Source of the DNA: Rossellomorea vietnamensis
Lineage (GTDB): Bacteria; Bacillota; Bacilli; Bacillales; Bacillaceae_B
Direction: 5' to 3'
NCBI RefSeq assembly: GCF_001305855.1
Contig: NZ_LIXZ01000008.1
Coordinates: forward strand, 1-64,000
DNA length: 64,000 nucleotides
The notes under the pieces were generated by a model. It was not told the DNA's origin. It ran no database searches and saw nothing but the letters and a program-made list of their open reading frames with translations. Positions 44,000-52,180 of the stretch are shown one piece after another (within the stretch, counting starts at the first letter, position 1; every line of letters begins with the position of its first letter). A program made the translations under genes and the position numbers.

Positions 44000-44803
44000 C
44001 TATTTAATCCCGGACATTTGAATGCCTTCGGTGAAATAACGTTGGAAGAACAAGAAGATGAGGAATGTCGGAATGAAGGACAGGGTCGAACCAGCCATTT
44101 CGATTCCAAAGTTCCCTTCCTTCCCAAGGATCGAAGCCAAACCGACCGTCACCGGGAACATTTCTTCCCGTGTCATGTAAATCAATGGCTGAAACAAGTC
44201 ATTCCAGTTAGAGATGAACGAAAACGTACCGACGGTCGCGACAACCGGAATCGATAAAGGCAGGATCACTTTGAAAAACACCTTAATATCGTTGGCCCCG
44301 TCAATCCGCGCCGCTTCCTCCAGGTCACTCGGAATGCTTTGCAGGAACTGTCTCACCAGGAACACACCCATGATCCCCCACAGTTCAGGAACGATCAGGG
44401 CCCAATACGTATTGATCCACCAGAAGTCCGCAAACATAATATATTTCGGAATAATGAGCAACTGTTGGGGAATCATGATGACGGCCATGAACACCCAGAA
44501 AATGATTTCCCGACCCGGGAACTTCTTCTTGGCAAAAATGTACCCGAGGATCGCACAAAAGAACATTTGGCTGAACACCGGTACAATTGTAATCACGACC
44601 GAGTTGAAGATCCATCTTAGGAAAAGGCCGTTTCCGATCAAGTACGTATAATTACTCAAAGTCGGCTCATCGGGTATCCAGAACAACGGATCCAACAGGG
44701 CATACTGCATATCTTTGAAAGAACCCAATGCCATGATGACAAATGGCAAAAGGAAACAGAAAGCCAAGATGGCTAAAGCGATATATTTAATGAGTTTTCC
44801 CAT
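44000..44803 (-). CDS. ABC sugar transporter permease 2 (MalG/YesQ type)
   Basis: 267 aa from ATG 44803 (AGGAG 8 nt upstream). Six membrane helices and the EAA loop EEAARIDGANDIKVFFKVILP that docks the ATPase. Carbohydrate uptake type 1 family. No ATPase gene is present in this operon, so a shared MsmX-type ATPase encoded elsewhere is expected. Confidence 0.92.
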   Translation of the reverse strand: MGKLIKYIALAILAFCFLLPFVIMALGSFKDMQYALLDPLFWIPDEPTLSNYTYLIGNGLFLRWIFNSVVITIVPVFSQMFFCAILGYIFAKKKFPGREIIFWVFMAVIMIPQQLLIIPKYIMFADFWWINTYWALIVPELWGIMGVFLVRQFLQSIPSDLEEAARIDGANDIKVFFKVILPLSIPVVATVGTFSFISNWNDLFQPLIYMTREEMFPVTVGLASILGKEGNFGIEMAGSTLSFIPTFLIFLFFQRYFTEGIQMSGIK

Positions 44804-44828
44804 TTTCCACACTCCTTTCCTCCTACGA

Positions 44829-45782
44829 TCAATAATACTTCGTATCCTGCCCCATATATTTTCGCTGGATGAGCGAAATGACAAGGATGATAAAAAACAA
44901 TACGTAGGAAAGAACCGCTGCGTAGCTTAAATTCAACCCTCCGAAACCTTGCTGATACAAATAAAACACGATCGTGGTGGTCGCGTAATTCGGGCCTCCT
45001 CCTGTAAGCAGGAAGGTGGAGTCAAAGATCTGGAACGAACCGATCGTCGTGATGATGGCGACGTAAAAATGAATCGGCTTAAGTAAAGGAAACGTGACCG
45101 ACCAGAACATCCGGAACGGTGTCGCCCCGTCGATTTTCGCCGATTCATACAGCTGCTTATCGATCGATTGCAAACCGGCGAAGTAATAAATCATCGTGCT
45201 CCCGGCCACTTTGAAGATACTTAATCCTGCCAGGACAATCAGTGCCTGACTGGAATCCGACAAGAACAGCTGTGTATCGATTCCGATTAGGCTTAAGAGA
45301 TAGTTCACCATACCTGATTCCGTTCCCCTGAACAACCATCCCCATATCCCTGCAATGATGACAAATGAGGTCACCACAGGCAAAAAGAAAATCCCTTTAA
45401 AGATTCCCTTCATCCATACACCCGAATTGATGATCAAGGCGAGAATCAATCCAAGGGCCATCGTTGGAACGATATAGTACACAGAGAATAGAACCGTATT
45501 CCAAATCGCTTTCCACGCAAGTTTATCTTCTAAAAATCGCATCCAATTCTTCATTCCTACAAATTCAGGGTCCCCGATGATCTTCCAATCCAAAAATGTC
45601 AGAACAAAACTGAAGGCAAACGGGAATATTTGAAAAATCAAGAAATGAATCAACGTCGGTATGAGAAAAATATAGACGATGGCGTTCCGGTCCCACTCAC
45701 GCTTCATCCGTGATTTCAAAGGCATTTTTTTGTTTTTTACGCTCAGCTCACGTTTAACCGTTTCTGTACTTATCAGCTTCAT
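44829..45782 (-). CDS. ABC sugar transporter permease 1 (MalF/YesP type)
   Basis: About 317 aa from ATG 45782; the longer reading to 45857 overlaps the binding-protein stop region and has no better ribosome site. Six helices after a basic cytosolic start, with the EAA loop ESAKIDGATPFRMFWSVTFP. It forms the membrane channel with permease 2. Confidence 0.9.
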   Translation of the reverse strand: MKLISTETVKRELSVKNKKMPLKSRMKREWDRNAIVYIFLIPTLIHFLIFQIFPFAFSFVLTFLDWKIIGDPEFVGMKNWMRFLEDKLAWKAIWNTVLFSVYYIVPTMALGLILALIINSGVWMKGIFKGIFFLPVVTSFVIIAGIWGWLFRGTESGMVNYLLSLIGIDTQLFLSDSSQALIVLAGLSIFKVAGSTMIYYFAGLQSIDKQLYESAKIDGATPFRMFWSVTFPLLKPIHFYVAIITTIGSFQIFDSTFLLTGGGPNYATTTIVFYLYQQGFGGLNLSYAAVLSYVLFFIILVISLIQRKYMGQDTKYY

Positions 45783-45857
45783 CACCTTCTTCTTATGTAA
45801 GTTAGGAAACAGAGAGCACCAATCTCTAAAGAGATCAATACTCCCTGTCCCGTACAC

Positions 45858-47114
45858 CTATTGTTTAGCCAGTTCCGCTTTGATCGCTTCCGCTGCAGCA
45901 TCGGCCGCTTCTTTCGGCGATTTCTTCCCGGCCATCATCGTTTGCACTTCAGCCTGAATTCCCGGCATGATCGCACGTCCGATCGGATGGATGACCCCTG
46001 GTTGAGCATATTGTGTGTACTCAGCAAGCTGACTTAAATATTTCTGATCATCAAAGATATCCTTTGCCGATTCACGTGTCGGGATATACTGTGTCACGGT
46101 GTTGAACTTGCGTTGGTTTTCTGCATTGGTCACAACTTTAATGAATTCTGCCGCAGCATCCGGATTGTCACTGTTAGACGGAACCACGAACATTCCAGTC
46201 GTACCGTAAGTTGCCTGTTCTTTATTCTTAAGCGGCGGGGCAATGACGAAATCCATGCCGCTCTTTTGAAGATTGGTTAAAGAAATCCCCGATCCCTGAA
46301 CGGCTAACATCTTTCCACCGTTCCAAAGGGCATCATGTTCCATGGCCGTTACGGAATCTTCCGGAATCCAGCCTTTTTTGTACATATCATTGATGAAAGT
46401 GAATGCTTCGACACCGGCTTCATTATTGATTTTCACTTCATCATCCTGTGTGATGACCTCTCCGCCTGCCTGCCATAGGAATGGATACAGCGTCCCGTTC
46501 ATGGAACCTCCACCCTGATAGCTCAGTGCGTAGAAGCCTTTATCCTTGGCTTTTTTAGCCCAGTCAGAGAACTCATCCCAAGTCGCTGGCAGCTTTTCAG
46601 GATCTCCCCCGATTGCTTTGATGACTTCTTTATTGTAGAAAAGAGTGTAGGCTTCCTGAAGGATCGGAAGGCCGTATGTTTTGTCCTTCCATTTTGTCGA
46701 AAGAAGTGCCGTATCAACGAAATCATCCATATCGTTATCCTTTAAATATGGATCAAGCTCGAGTAGCATTCCTTCGTTTGCATATTGAGGCATTTGATCC
46801 GGGATCGCGTAGAAGACATCCGGACCGTTATTGGCGGCTAAAGCCGTCAACACTTTTTGATCTCGATTTGCCCAAGGGATGGTTTCAATTTTTACTTTTA
46901 CATCAAACTTATCTTCGTAGGAGGCAACGATCTCATCCCACATCTTTTTCTCTTTATCCGCATCCCCTGTGAATGGATGGACCCAAACCGTGATTTCACC
47001 TGAAACTTCCCCATCCCCTGCTTTCCCGCCTGCTTTTTCATCTTTCGAACTACAAGCGGCTAATAAGATGAGCCCCATGACCAGTATTAAGAGAAACGAT
47101 AATTTCTTCTTCAT
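45858..47114 (-). CDS. ABC transporter sugar-binding lipoprotein
   Basis: 418 aa. Lipobox LLAAC with Cys 21, then a Ser/Lys/Gly-rich linker and a family 1 solute-binding fold (VWVHPFTGDADKEKKMWDE, AALAANNGPDVFYAIPDQ, TYGLPILQEAYTLFYNKEV, GGAVFVVPSNSDNPDAAAEF-like end). It captures oligosaccharide outside the cell and delivers it to the two permeases. First gene of the four-gene unit (binding protein, two permeases, oxidoreductase D). Confidence 0.92.
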   Translation of the reverse strand: MKKKLSFLLILVMGLILLAACSSKDEKAGGKAGDGEVSGEITVWVHPFTGDADKEKKMWDEIVASYEDKFDVKVKIETIPWANRDQKVLTALAANNGPDVFYAIPDQMPQYANEGMLLELDPYLKDNDMDDFVDTALLSTKWKDKTYGLPILQEAYTLFYNKEVIKAIGGDPEKLPATWDEFSDWAKKAKDKGFYALSYQGGGSMNGTLYPFLWQAGGEVITQDDEVKINNEAGVEAFTFINDMYKKGWIPEDSVTAMEHDALWNGGKMLAVQGSGISLTNLQKSGMDFVIAPPLKNKEQATYGTTGMFVVPSNSDNPDAAAEFIKVVTNAENQRKFNTVTQYIPTRESAKDIFDDQKYLSQLAEYTQYAQPGVIHPIGRAIMPGIQAEVQTMMAGKKSPKEAADAAAEAIKAELAKQ

Positions 47115-47208
47115 GAATGATCCCCTCTTCTTTTTTTATTTTTTGTAAATAGGCAAACCCCAAACGCGATCCGTTTTCCACCTCCTTGAAATTCTGCATT
47201 ACCAATCC

Positions 47209-47222
47209 GTAAAGCGCTTTCA
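47209..47222. promoter_or_regulatory. Probable CcpA cre in the transporter leader
   Basis: The minus strand reads TGAAAGCGCTTTAC, matching the cre consensus except in the last two bases. It lies between the -10 and the start codon, a roadblock position. Confidence 0.65.
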
Positions 47223-47303
47223 TATTCTCTATTGCATGCTGCAGAATAAAAAATCATTTGATTACCGCTGAATAATCGTTAAAATATTCATAACCTTTAC
47301 ACA

Positions 47304-47342
47304 AGTCTAAAACGTTTTTGATTAAGAGACAAGTCTCTTAAT
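47304..47342 (-). promoter_or_regulatory. Promoter and operator of the transporter operon
   Basis: On the minus strand there is a -35 TTGTCT (47327-47332), a 17-bp spacer and a -10 TAGACT (47304-47309). A 22-bp palindrome (47321-47342, core GAGACAAGTCTC) covers the -35 exactly as at the 11-gene operon. Confidence 0.75.
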
Positions 47343-47416
47343 TGTCTTTAATAGGAAATGGGGAAAATAGTATCGTTTGGTTTATATGACGGATGAAATC
47401 TTTGAAAGGAGTGAAA

Positions 47417-48058
47417 ATGATGGGCGGCTGGGAAAGATTTAATACGATTGTGTTTGTGATGTTGAAGCTTGCTTATATGAATATTCTTTGGATTTTTTTC
47501 ACTGTATTGGGGCTTGTCGTGTTTGGTTTCTTTCCTGCGACGGTGTCTATGTTCACGATTGTACGGAAATGGTTGAAGCGTGAGGAGCCACTCCCCATTT
47601 TCCATACATTTTGGCATACATATAGAAAGGAATTTTTAAAGAGTAATGGATTTGGCCTTATTTTCATCGTGATCGGATATGTGCTGTATTATGATTTCAC
47701 CTTTATCGGACTGAATAGCGGAAAGCTTACCTTCCTCGTGCCGGTATTGGTGCTGATCCTGATCGCTTATGTCATCACCCTGCTGTTTTTCTTTCCGGTG
47801 TATGTTCATTTTGATTTGTCATTTTTCAGGACTATAAAGCAAACGTTATTGATTGCCTTGTCTTCTCCTTTGGAAGCCGTTCAAATCCTTCTTGCCTGCG
47901 GTCTGGTATATGGGGCTGTGAATCTTCTGCCCGGTATCACTCCTTTCTTTACCGGGAGCGTGCTTTCCATAGTGGTGATGTGGATCAGTTTGAAGGCATT
48001 TGAAAAAATCGAAAAAAAGAAAAGAAACGTGTTTGAACAGCATCGAGAATCATTATGA
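47417..48058 (+). CDS. YesL-like DUF624 membrane protein
   Basis: 213 aa from ATG 47417 (AAAGGAG upstream). Five to six helices with the DUF624 pattern WERFNTIVFVMLKLAYMNIL, LVVFGFFPATVSMF and a short basic tail. Such genes accompany carbohydrate ABC transporters (yesL next to yesOPQ in B. subtilis). It diverges from the transporter operon, sharing the palindrome region. Exact role unknown. Confidence 0.85.
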   Translation: MMGGWERFNTIVFVMLKLAYMNILWIFFTVLGLVVFGFFPATVSMFTIVRKWLKREEPLPIFHTFWHTYRKEFLKSNGFGLIFIVIGYVLYYDFTFIGLNSGKLTFLVPVLVLILIAYVITLLFFFPVYVHFDLSFFRTIKQTLLIALSSPLEAVQILLACGLVYGAVNLLPGITPFFTGSVLSIVVMWISLKAFEKIEKKKRNVFEQHRESL

Positions 48059-48068
48059 AGCCCCCCTT

Positions 48069-48090
48069 CCGCCTCTATGGCGGTTTTTTT
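48069..48090 (+). terminator. Terminator after the yesL-like gene
   Basis: Stem CCGCC / GGCGG with a 5-nt loop, then seven T. Confidence 0.85.
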
Positions 48091-48144
48091 CTGAGGGAAA
48101 ATCACTCTGTAGGTCTTCTGCCCCATCTAACATTACGACGATTT

Positions 48145-48179
48145 AAAGACTTGTTTCCATGGTTCTAAATCGATAAAAA
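48145..48179 (+). promoter_or_regulatory. Promoter of beta-propeller gene 2 with operator
   Basis: -35 TTGTTT (48151-48156), a 17-bp spacer and -10 TAAAAA (48174-48179). AAAGACTTGTTT covers the -35 in the same register as the palindromes of the two operons (AAAGAC then TTGTCT), with one good arm. Confidence 0.6.
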
Positions 48180-48218
48180 TAGGAATAACAACAGTCGAAG
48201 CTTTCTTATCAGCAAAAT

Positions 48219-48232
48219 AGAAAGCGCTTACT
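48219..48232. promoter_or_regulatory. Probable CcpA cre before beta-propeller gene 2
   Basis: AGAAAGCGCTTACT matches the cre core with two end mismatches, in the leader downstream of the promoter. Confidence 0.55.
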
Positions 48233-48314
48233 TTACGTGTTTAATAGGATTTTGGATGAAGGAGGCGGGAAAAACGTCAAGGACTTGAATTGAATAAATA
48301 GAGGAGATGGGTGA

Positions 48315-50540
48315 ATGAAAAGGAACGTGAAAGTGCCAGGTTTTGTTTCATTGATTTTTGTCATGATGATGGGAGCGATGTTTACGCCGGCAGGAGCGGC
48401 AACAGCCGATACCACTCCTTCATTTGGTGAGCCGGTAAAGCTCGGGGATCCGATTCAAAGCGTTGCCGTATATGACTCTGCCTACGGAAAGGAAAATGGG
48501 CACGATGTCATGTATACGACGTCTTCCGGACACCCTGCCATTTTCCAGGTAGTGGATCTGGAAACCGAGGAAGTGCTGAGAACGTATCCTCTTGAAGGCA
48601 CGGGTGCCGTTTGGACTCATATCACGGTACCGAATGGGAATGTCTACATTGGTGGGAACGGGTATTTGTATGAGTATTCCCCCGAAACACAGGATGTGAA
48701 GAACCTCGGCGGCATAGGCGAAAGCGTCGTTTATGGATTGTCGTACGATGAAGAAGGACGCGTCTACTTCGGATCTTATCCGAACGCGAAAGCAGGCATG
48801 TATGATCCTGCCACTGGTGAAATGACGGATTTCGGGAATGTGGCTCCGAACGAAAGTTATACCCGGTCGACGGCCTATCATGACGGGTATCTGTATCTCG
48901 GTGTCGGCGTGGATAACTATCTCGTCAAATTGAATGTGGAAACAGGGGAGCATGAGAAGATTTCCCTTCCGGATCACGTCATCCAGGGAACAAGCGTCTG
49001 GCAGCTGGACGCGTTCGGTGACTATATTGTGGCCGGGGTCGGCGGCGGAGATAACTCCCTGTTATTCTATGACACGACGACAAACTCATGGGAAGACACC
49101 TACTACGAAAACAATAAAGGTCTGCGCCTCATCCAAGGTCTCCCGGGCAGTAACAAAGCCTACTTCCAGCAAGGCGGCCGGATCATGGAAATTGATTACG
49201 AAACACTTCAGGCAACGGATACCGGTGTCCGGTTCGGAACCTTCATCCGCAATACCTCGTGGGTTGAGCTTGAAGGGGACCCTGATTTCCCCGGCTATTC
49301 ATTGGTGACCGTCCAATTCGCCGGACAAGTCACATTCATGAACCTGGAAACAAAGAAAGTGAAAACGATCCAGTACCCGGTGGAGGGCAATCCAATTCCG
49401 ATCCAAACCCTTGAAAAAGGACCGGACGGCAATATGTATATGAGTGGATATCCAGGTGGAAAAGGAGCCGTATACAACACGAGTGAAGAATCATCTGAAA
49501 TGTTCACCCTCGGACAGGCTGAAGGGATGGTCGCCATGGGAGATCATATGTATTTCGGTGTCTATACCGGGGCAACCGTATATGAACTGGATACAACCAA
49601 GGATACAATCGCACCGAAGCAAATCTATGATATCCCCCATCAGGACAGACCGTTCAAGATGGAAGCAGTGAATGGTAAACTCTACATCGGCACGATACCT
49701 GACTATGGAAAATTAGGCGGATCACTCACCATCCTGGATCCTGCCGCTATTGAAGAAACGAAAGTGTTTGAAAACGTCATTCATAATCAGTCGATTGTCG
49801 GACTTGCGGAGAAAAGTGGAAAACTATACGGATCCACCACAGTTGCCGGGGGCCTCGGCATCGATCCGACAGAAGAAGCAGCCAAACTATTTGTCTGGGA
49901 TTTAGAAAAGAATGAGAAGATAACGGAATTTGTTCCGGATATTCCAGGGCTTGATTACCACCCGAATATGATCAGCGGGATGAGTGTCGGACCGGATGGC
50001 TTATTATGGTCTGCAGCGGACGGAACGATTTTTGCCATGGACCCTGAATCTCTTGAAATCGTGAAGAGCAAAACCATTTATGAAGGGGTAAAAGACTACG
50101 GCAGATGGCGTCCGATCCATATCCGCTGGGATGACAACGGGGTGATGTATACCACGTTAGCCGGTAAGCTGACAGCGATCGATCCAGAGTCCTTCGATTA
50201 TGAAACCCTTGCCGTAACGGAACTGGCCACAATTGGGGATGACGGCGACATCTATTATTCTTCCGGAAGTCAATTGATGAAAATAGACGTGCTCGCGTAT
50301 ACGTTGGAATCTGCTAGAGACCTGATTCTAGAGGAAGCAGCAGATGGACAAATCAAGCATTCAGTGGAAAAGCAGCTTATCAATTCCCTTACACAAGCGA
50401 TTCATCACCGTGACAAAGGGCATACCGATCAAGCAAAGAAGCATCTTCAGAAAGCACTGGATCAGTTTGAAAAAGCCAAAGATCCAGATGTGACAAATGA
50501 CTTGAAGGTCAAATTGGCTTTAAAAACGATTGAGCTGTAA
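48315..50540 (+). CDS. Secreted beta-propeller protein with FIMAH domain
   Basis: 741 aa. Signal peptide about 1-30 (VMMMGAMFTPAGAATA). Propeller of about 620 residues homologous to the 26.7 kb protein (PNAKAGMYDPATGEM, VAGVGGGDNSLLFYD, DYGKLGGSLTILD, NQSIVGLAEKSGKLYGSTTV). A C-terminal FIMAH helical domain (ILEEAADGQIKHSVEKQLIN ... KGHTDQAKKHL). It lacks the N-terminal jellyroll and the Big2 domain of its paralogue. GGAGATGGGTGA precedes the ATG. Extracellular role in binding or cleaving the polysaccharide is inferred. Confidence 0.85.
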   Translation: MKRNVKVPGFVSLIFVMMMGAMFTPAGAATADTTPSFGEPVKLGDPIQSVAVYDSAYGKENGHDVMYTTSSGHPAIFQVVDLETEEVLRTYPLEGTGAVWTHITVPNGNVYIGGNGYLYEYSPETQDVKNLGGIGESVVYGLSYDEEGRVYFGSYPNAKAGMYDPATGEMTDFGNVAPNESYTRSTAYHDGYLYLGVGVDNYLVKLNVETGEHEKISLPDHVIQGTSVWQLDAFGDYIVAGVGGGDNSLLFYDTTTNSWEDTYYENNKGLRLIQGLPGSNKAYFQQGGRIMEIDYETLQATDTGVRFGTFIRNTSWVELEGDPDFPGYSLVTVQFAGQVTFMNLETKKVKTIQYPVEGNPIPIQTLEKGPDGNMYMSGYPGGKGAVYNTSEESSEMFTLGQAEGMVAMGDHMYFGVYTGATVYELDTTKDTIAPKQIYDIPHQDRPFKMEAVNGKLYIGTIPDYGKLGGSLTILDPAAIEETKVFENVIHNQSIVGLAEKSGKLYGSTTVAGGLGIDPTEEAAKLFVWDLEKNEKITEFVPDIPGLDYHPNMISGMSVGPDGLLWSAADGTIFAMDPESLEIVKSKTIYEGVKDYGRWRPIHIRWDDNGVMYTTLAGKLTAIDPESFDYETLAVTELATIGDDGDIYYSSGSQLMKIDVLAYTLESARDLILEEAADGQIKHSVEKQLINSLTQAIHHRDKGHTDQAKKHLQKALDQFEKAKDPDVTNDLKVKLALKTIEL

Positions 50541-50553
50541 GGCTACAAAAAAC

Positions 50554-50597
50554 AACCCGGATGGTGCGTTTGTGCACCGATTCCGGGTTATTTTTTT
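50554..50597. terminator. Bidirectional terminator
   Basis: Long imperfect stem AACCCGGA-TGGTGC / GCACC-GAT-TCCGGGTT followed by seven T on the plus strand, between convergent genes. It overlaps the last codons of the FAD oxidoreductase. Confidence 0.85.
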
Positions 50598-52180
50598 CCG
50601 AACGTCTCCTTCATCCGTTTCACAGGATCATCTTCCATGGTAGAACCCCATTCCAAGACTTGTCCCGCGTTCAGCAGTTCTTCCTTCAACTTATCATAAT
50701 CGACATCCTGAACAGGCCCAGCCCCGTGAAAGGCAAGGGACACAGCAGCCCCCACCGATTGCCCGATGATCATGAACACCGGTTCCATCCGGATGGAGCC
50801 ATAGGCGATATGGGAACTGGACAAACAAACCGGTACAAGTAAATTCGTACATTCATCCGCTTTGGGACGGACAGAACGATACGAGACGGGATACGGTGAA
50901 ATCGGAATTTCCACATCCCCTTCGTTCACACACTTTCCATCGATCACGACACGTCTGCAGTGATGGGAATCCATTTGATACGAAGCCAAGCCGATCGAAT
51001 CTTCCACCTTAATTTGCCCAAGGCAGTTACGATCTGTCATGACATAGTCCGATACCATCCTTCTCGCCTCACGAATATACAACTGCGGCGGCCAATGACC
51101 TGTTTCCGGGAATTCATCCTCAGGCAAACCCCATTCACCCACTTCCTTCCGGATGGATTCAGGGACCCGCTCATCATGACTCAAGAAATAGAGCATGCCG
51201 AGGTCATAGTTGACATGCTCTTGAAAAATCCTTTCCCGTGTTTCATAACCGGCATCCGGCCACTCATGGTTCATTCCGATATAATCGGTGGAAACCGCTC
51301 CATGATTATTCAGATCAGACTTGCCGTTCGGCAGCATAATGTGCAGATTCATCGCATCCCACACCCCTGCTTGAATATACCTCAGCAACAGGGAATATTT
51401 CTCTGGATCATACGATGGAGGTTTTGGAAAGGGAGTCCGACGGTCTGGGTCGTTCGTTAAACAGATACGAAAGTTGTACGCTTGAATCCGGTGATCCCCC
51501 TGTCCATTATCCAACGTCCGTTCTTCCGGTTCCGTCACCCCGTGAAGCAGTCCGCTTTCCGGATCACCCTCTAGGACATACGGATCCACACGGACTTCAA
51601 ACTTATGATGGGGTTCGCCAAACCGTACACCATTATAAGTTTCATTGTATGCGCCATTGCCTTCCCGGCCGACAGCATAGGACACATCCGCCCTTGCCAT
51701 GATATCCCCTTCATAGCCGGCATCGACGAAATAACGGCCTTCAAACACCATCCCGTCTTCCATGATGATTCTCTTAATCTTCCTATCCTGCATCACGACT
51801 TTTTCCGGGTGCTGGTTCAGATAGACAGGAATCTCGTATTCTTTCAGCCAGTCAGTAAACACCGAACTCGCTGCTTTAGGCTCGAACATCCACTGTTCTT
51901 CTTTTCCATAGTACTCTCCAATCCTCTTATAAAACTCTCTGGACAGACCTCCAATTGCCTCCTTGGCCCCGAAGTCCGTTGCACCCAGACCACTTGCCGT
52001 CATCCCGCCTATATGACGGCCGAATTCAGCAATCGCCACTGTCAGGCCCATCTTTTTCGCCTGAATCGCACAGGTGATGCCTGCTGGAGTCGCGCCGTAC
52101 ACAATGAGATCACTTTTAGTTCTTTCATCCCTTTTTTCACTCTTCGCAGGCTTGAAATAATAGAGATTACTGTAGTCCAT
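50588..52180 (-). CDS. FAD-dependent oxidoreductase 2 (PF12831 type)
   Basis: 530 aa from ATG 52180 (GGGGGG-rich site upstream), overlapping the preceding stop by 14 nt. DLIVYGATPAGITCAIQA FAD loop, AEFGRHIGGM, DAGYEGDIMA and C-terminal SSSHIAYGSIRMEP. No signal peptide. Distant relative of the 34.7 kb enzyme; family members are common beside glycan lyase and hydrolase genes. Confidence 0.85.
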   Translation of the reverse strand: MDYSNLYYFKPAKSEKRDERTKSDLIVYGATPAGITCAIQAKKMGLTVAIAEFGRHIGGMTASGLGATDFGAKEAIGGLSREFYKRIGEYYGKEEQWMFEPKAASSVFTDWLKEYEIPVYLNQHPEKVVMQDRKIKRIIMEDGMVFEGRYFVDAGYEGDIMARADVSYAVGREGNGAYNETYNGVRFGEPHHKFEVRVDPYVLEGDPESGLLHGVTEPEERTLDNGQGDHRIQAYNFRICLTNDPDRRTPFPKPPSYDPEKYSLLLRYIQAGVWDAMNLHIMLPNGKSDLNNHGAVSTDYIGMNHEWPDAGYETRERIFQEHVNYDLGMLYFLSHDERVPESIRKEVGEWGLPEDEFPETGHWPPQLYIREARRMVSDYVMTDRNCLGQIKVEDSIGLASYQMDSHHCRRVVIDGKCVNEGDVEIPISPYPVSYRSVRPKADECTNLLVPVCLSSSHIAYGSIRMEPVFMIIGQSVGAAVSLAFHGAGPVQDVDYDKLKEELLNAGQVLEWGSTMEDDPVKRMKETFGKK

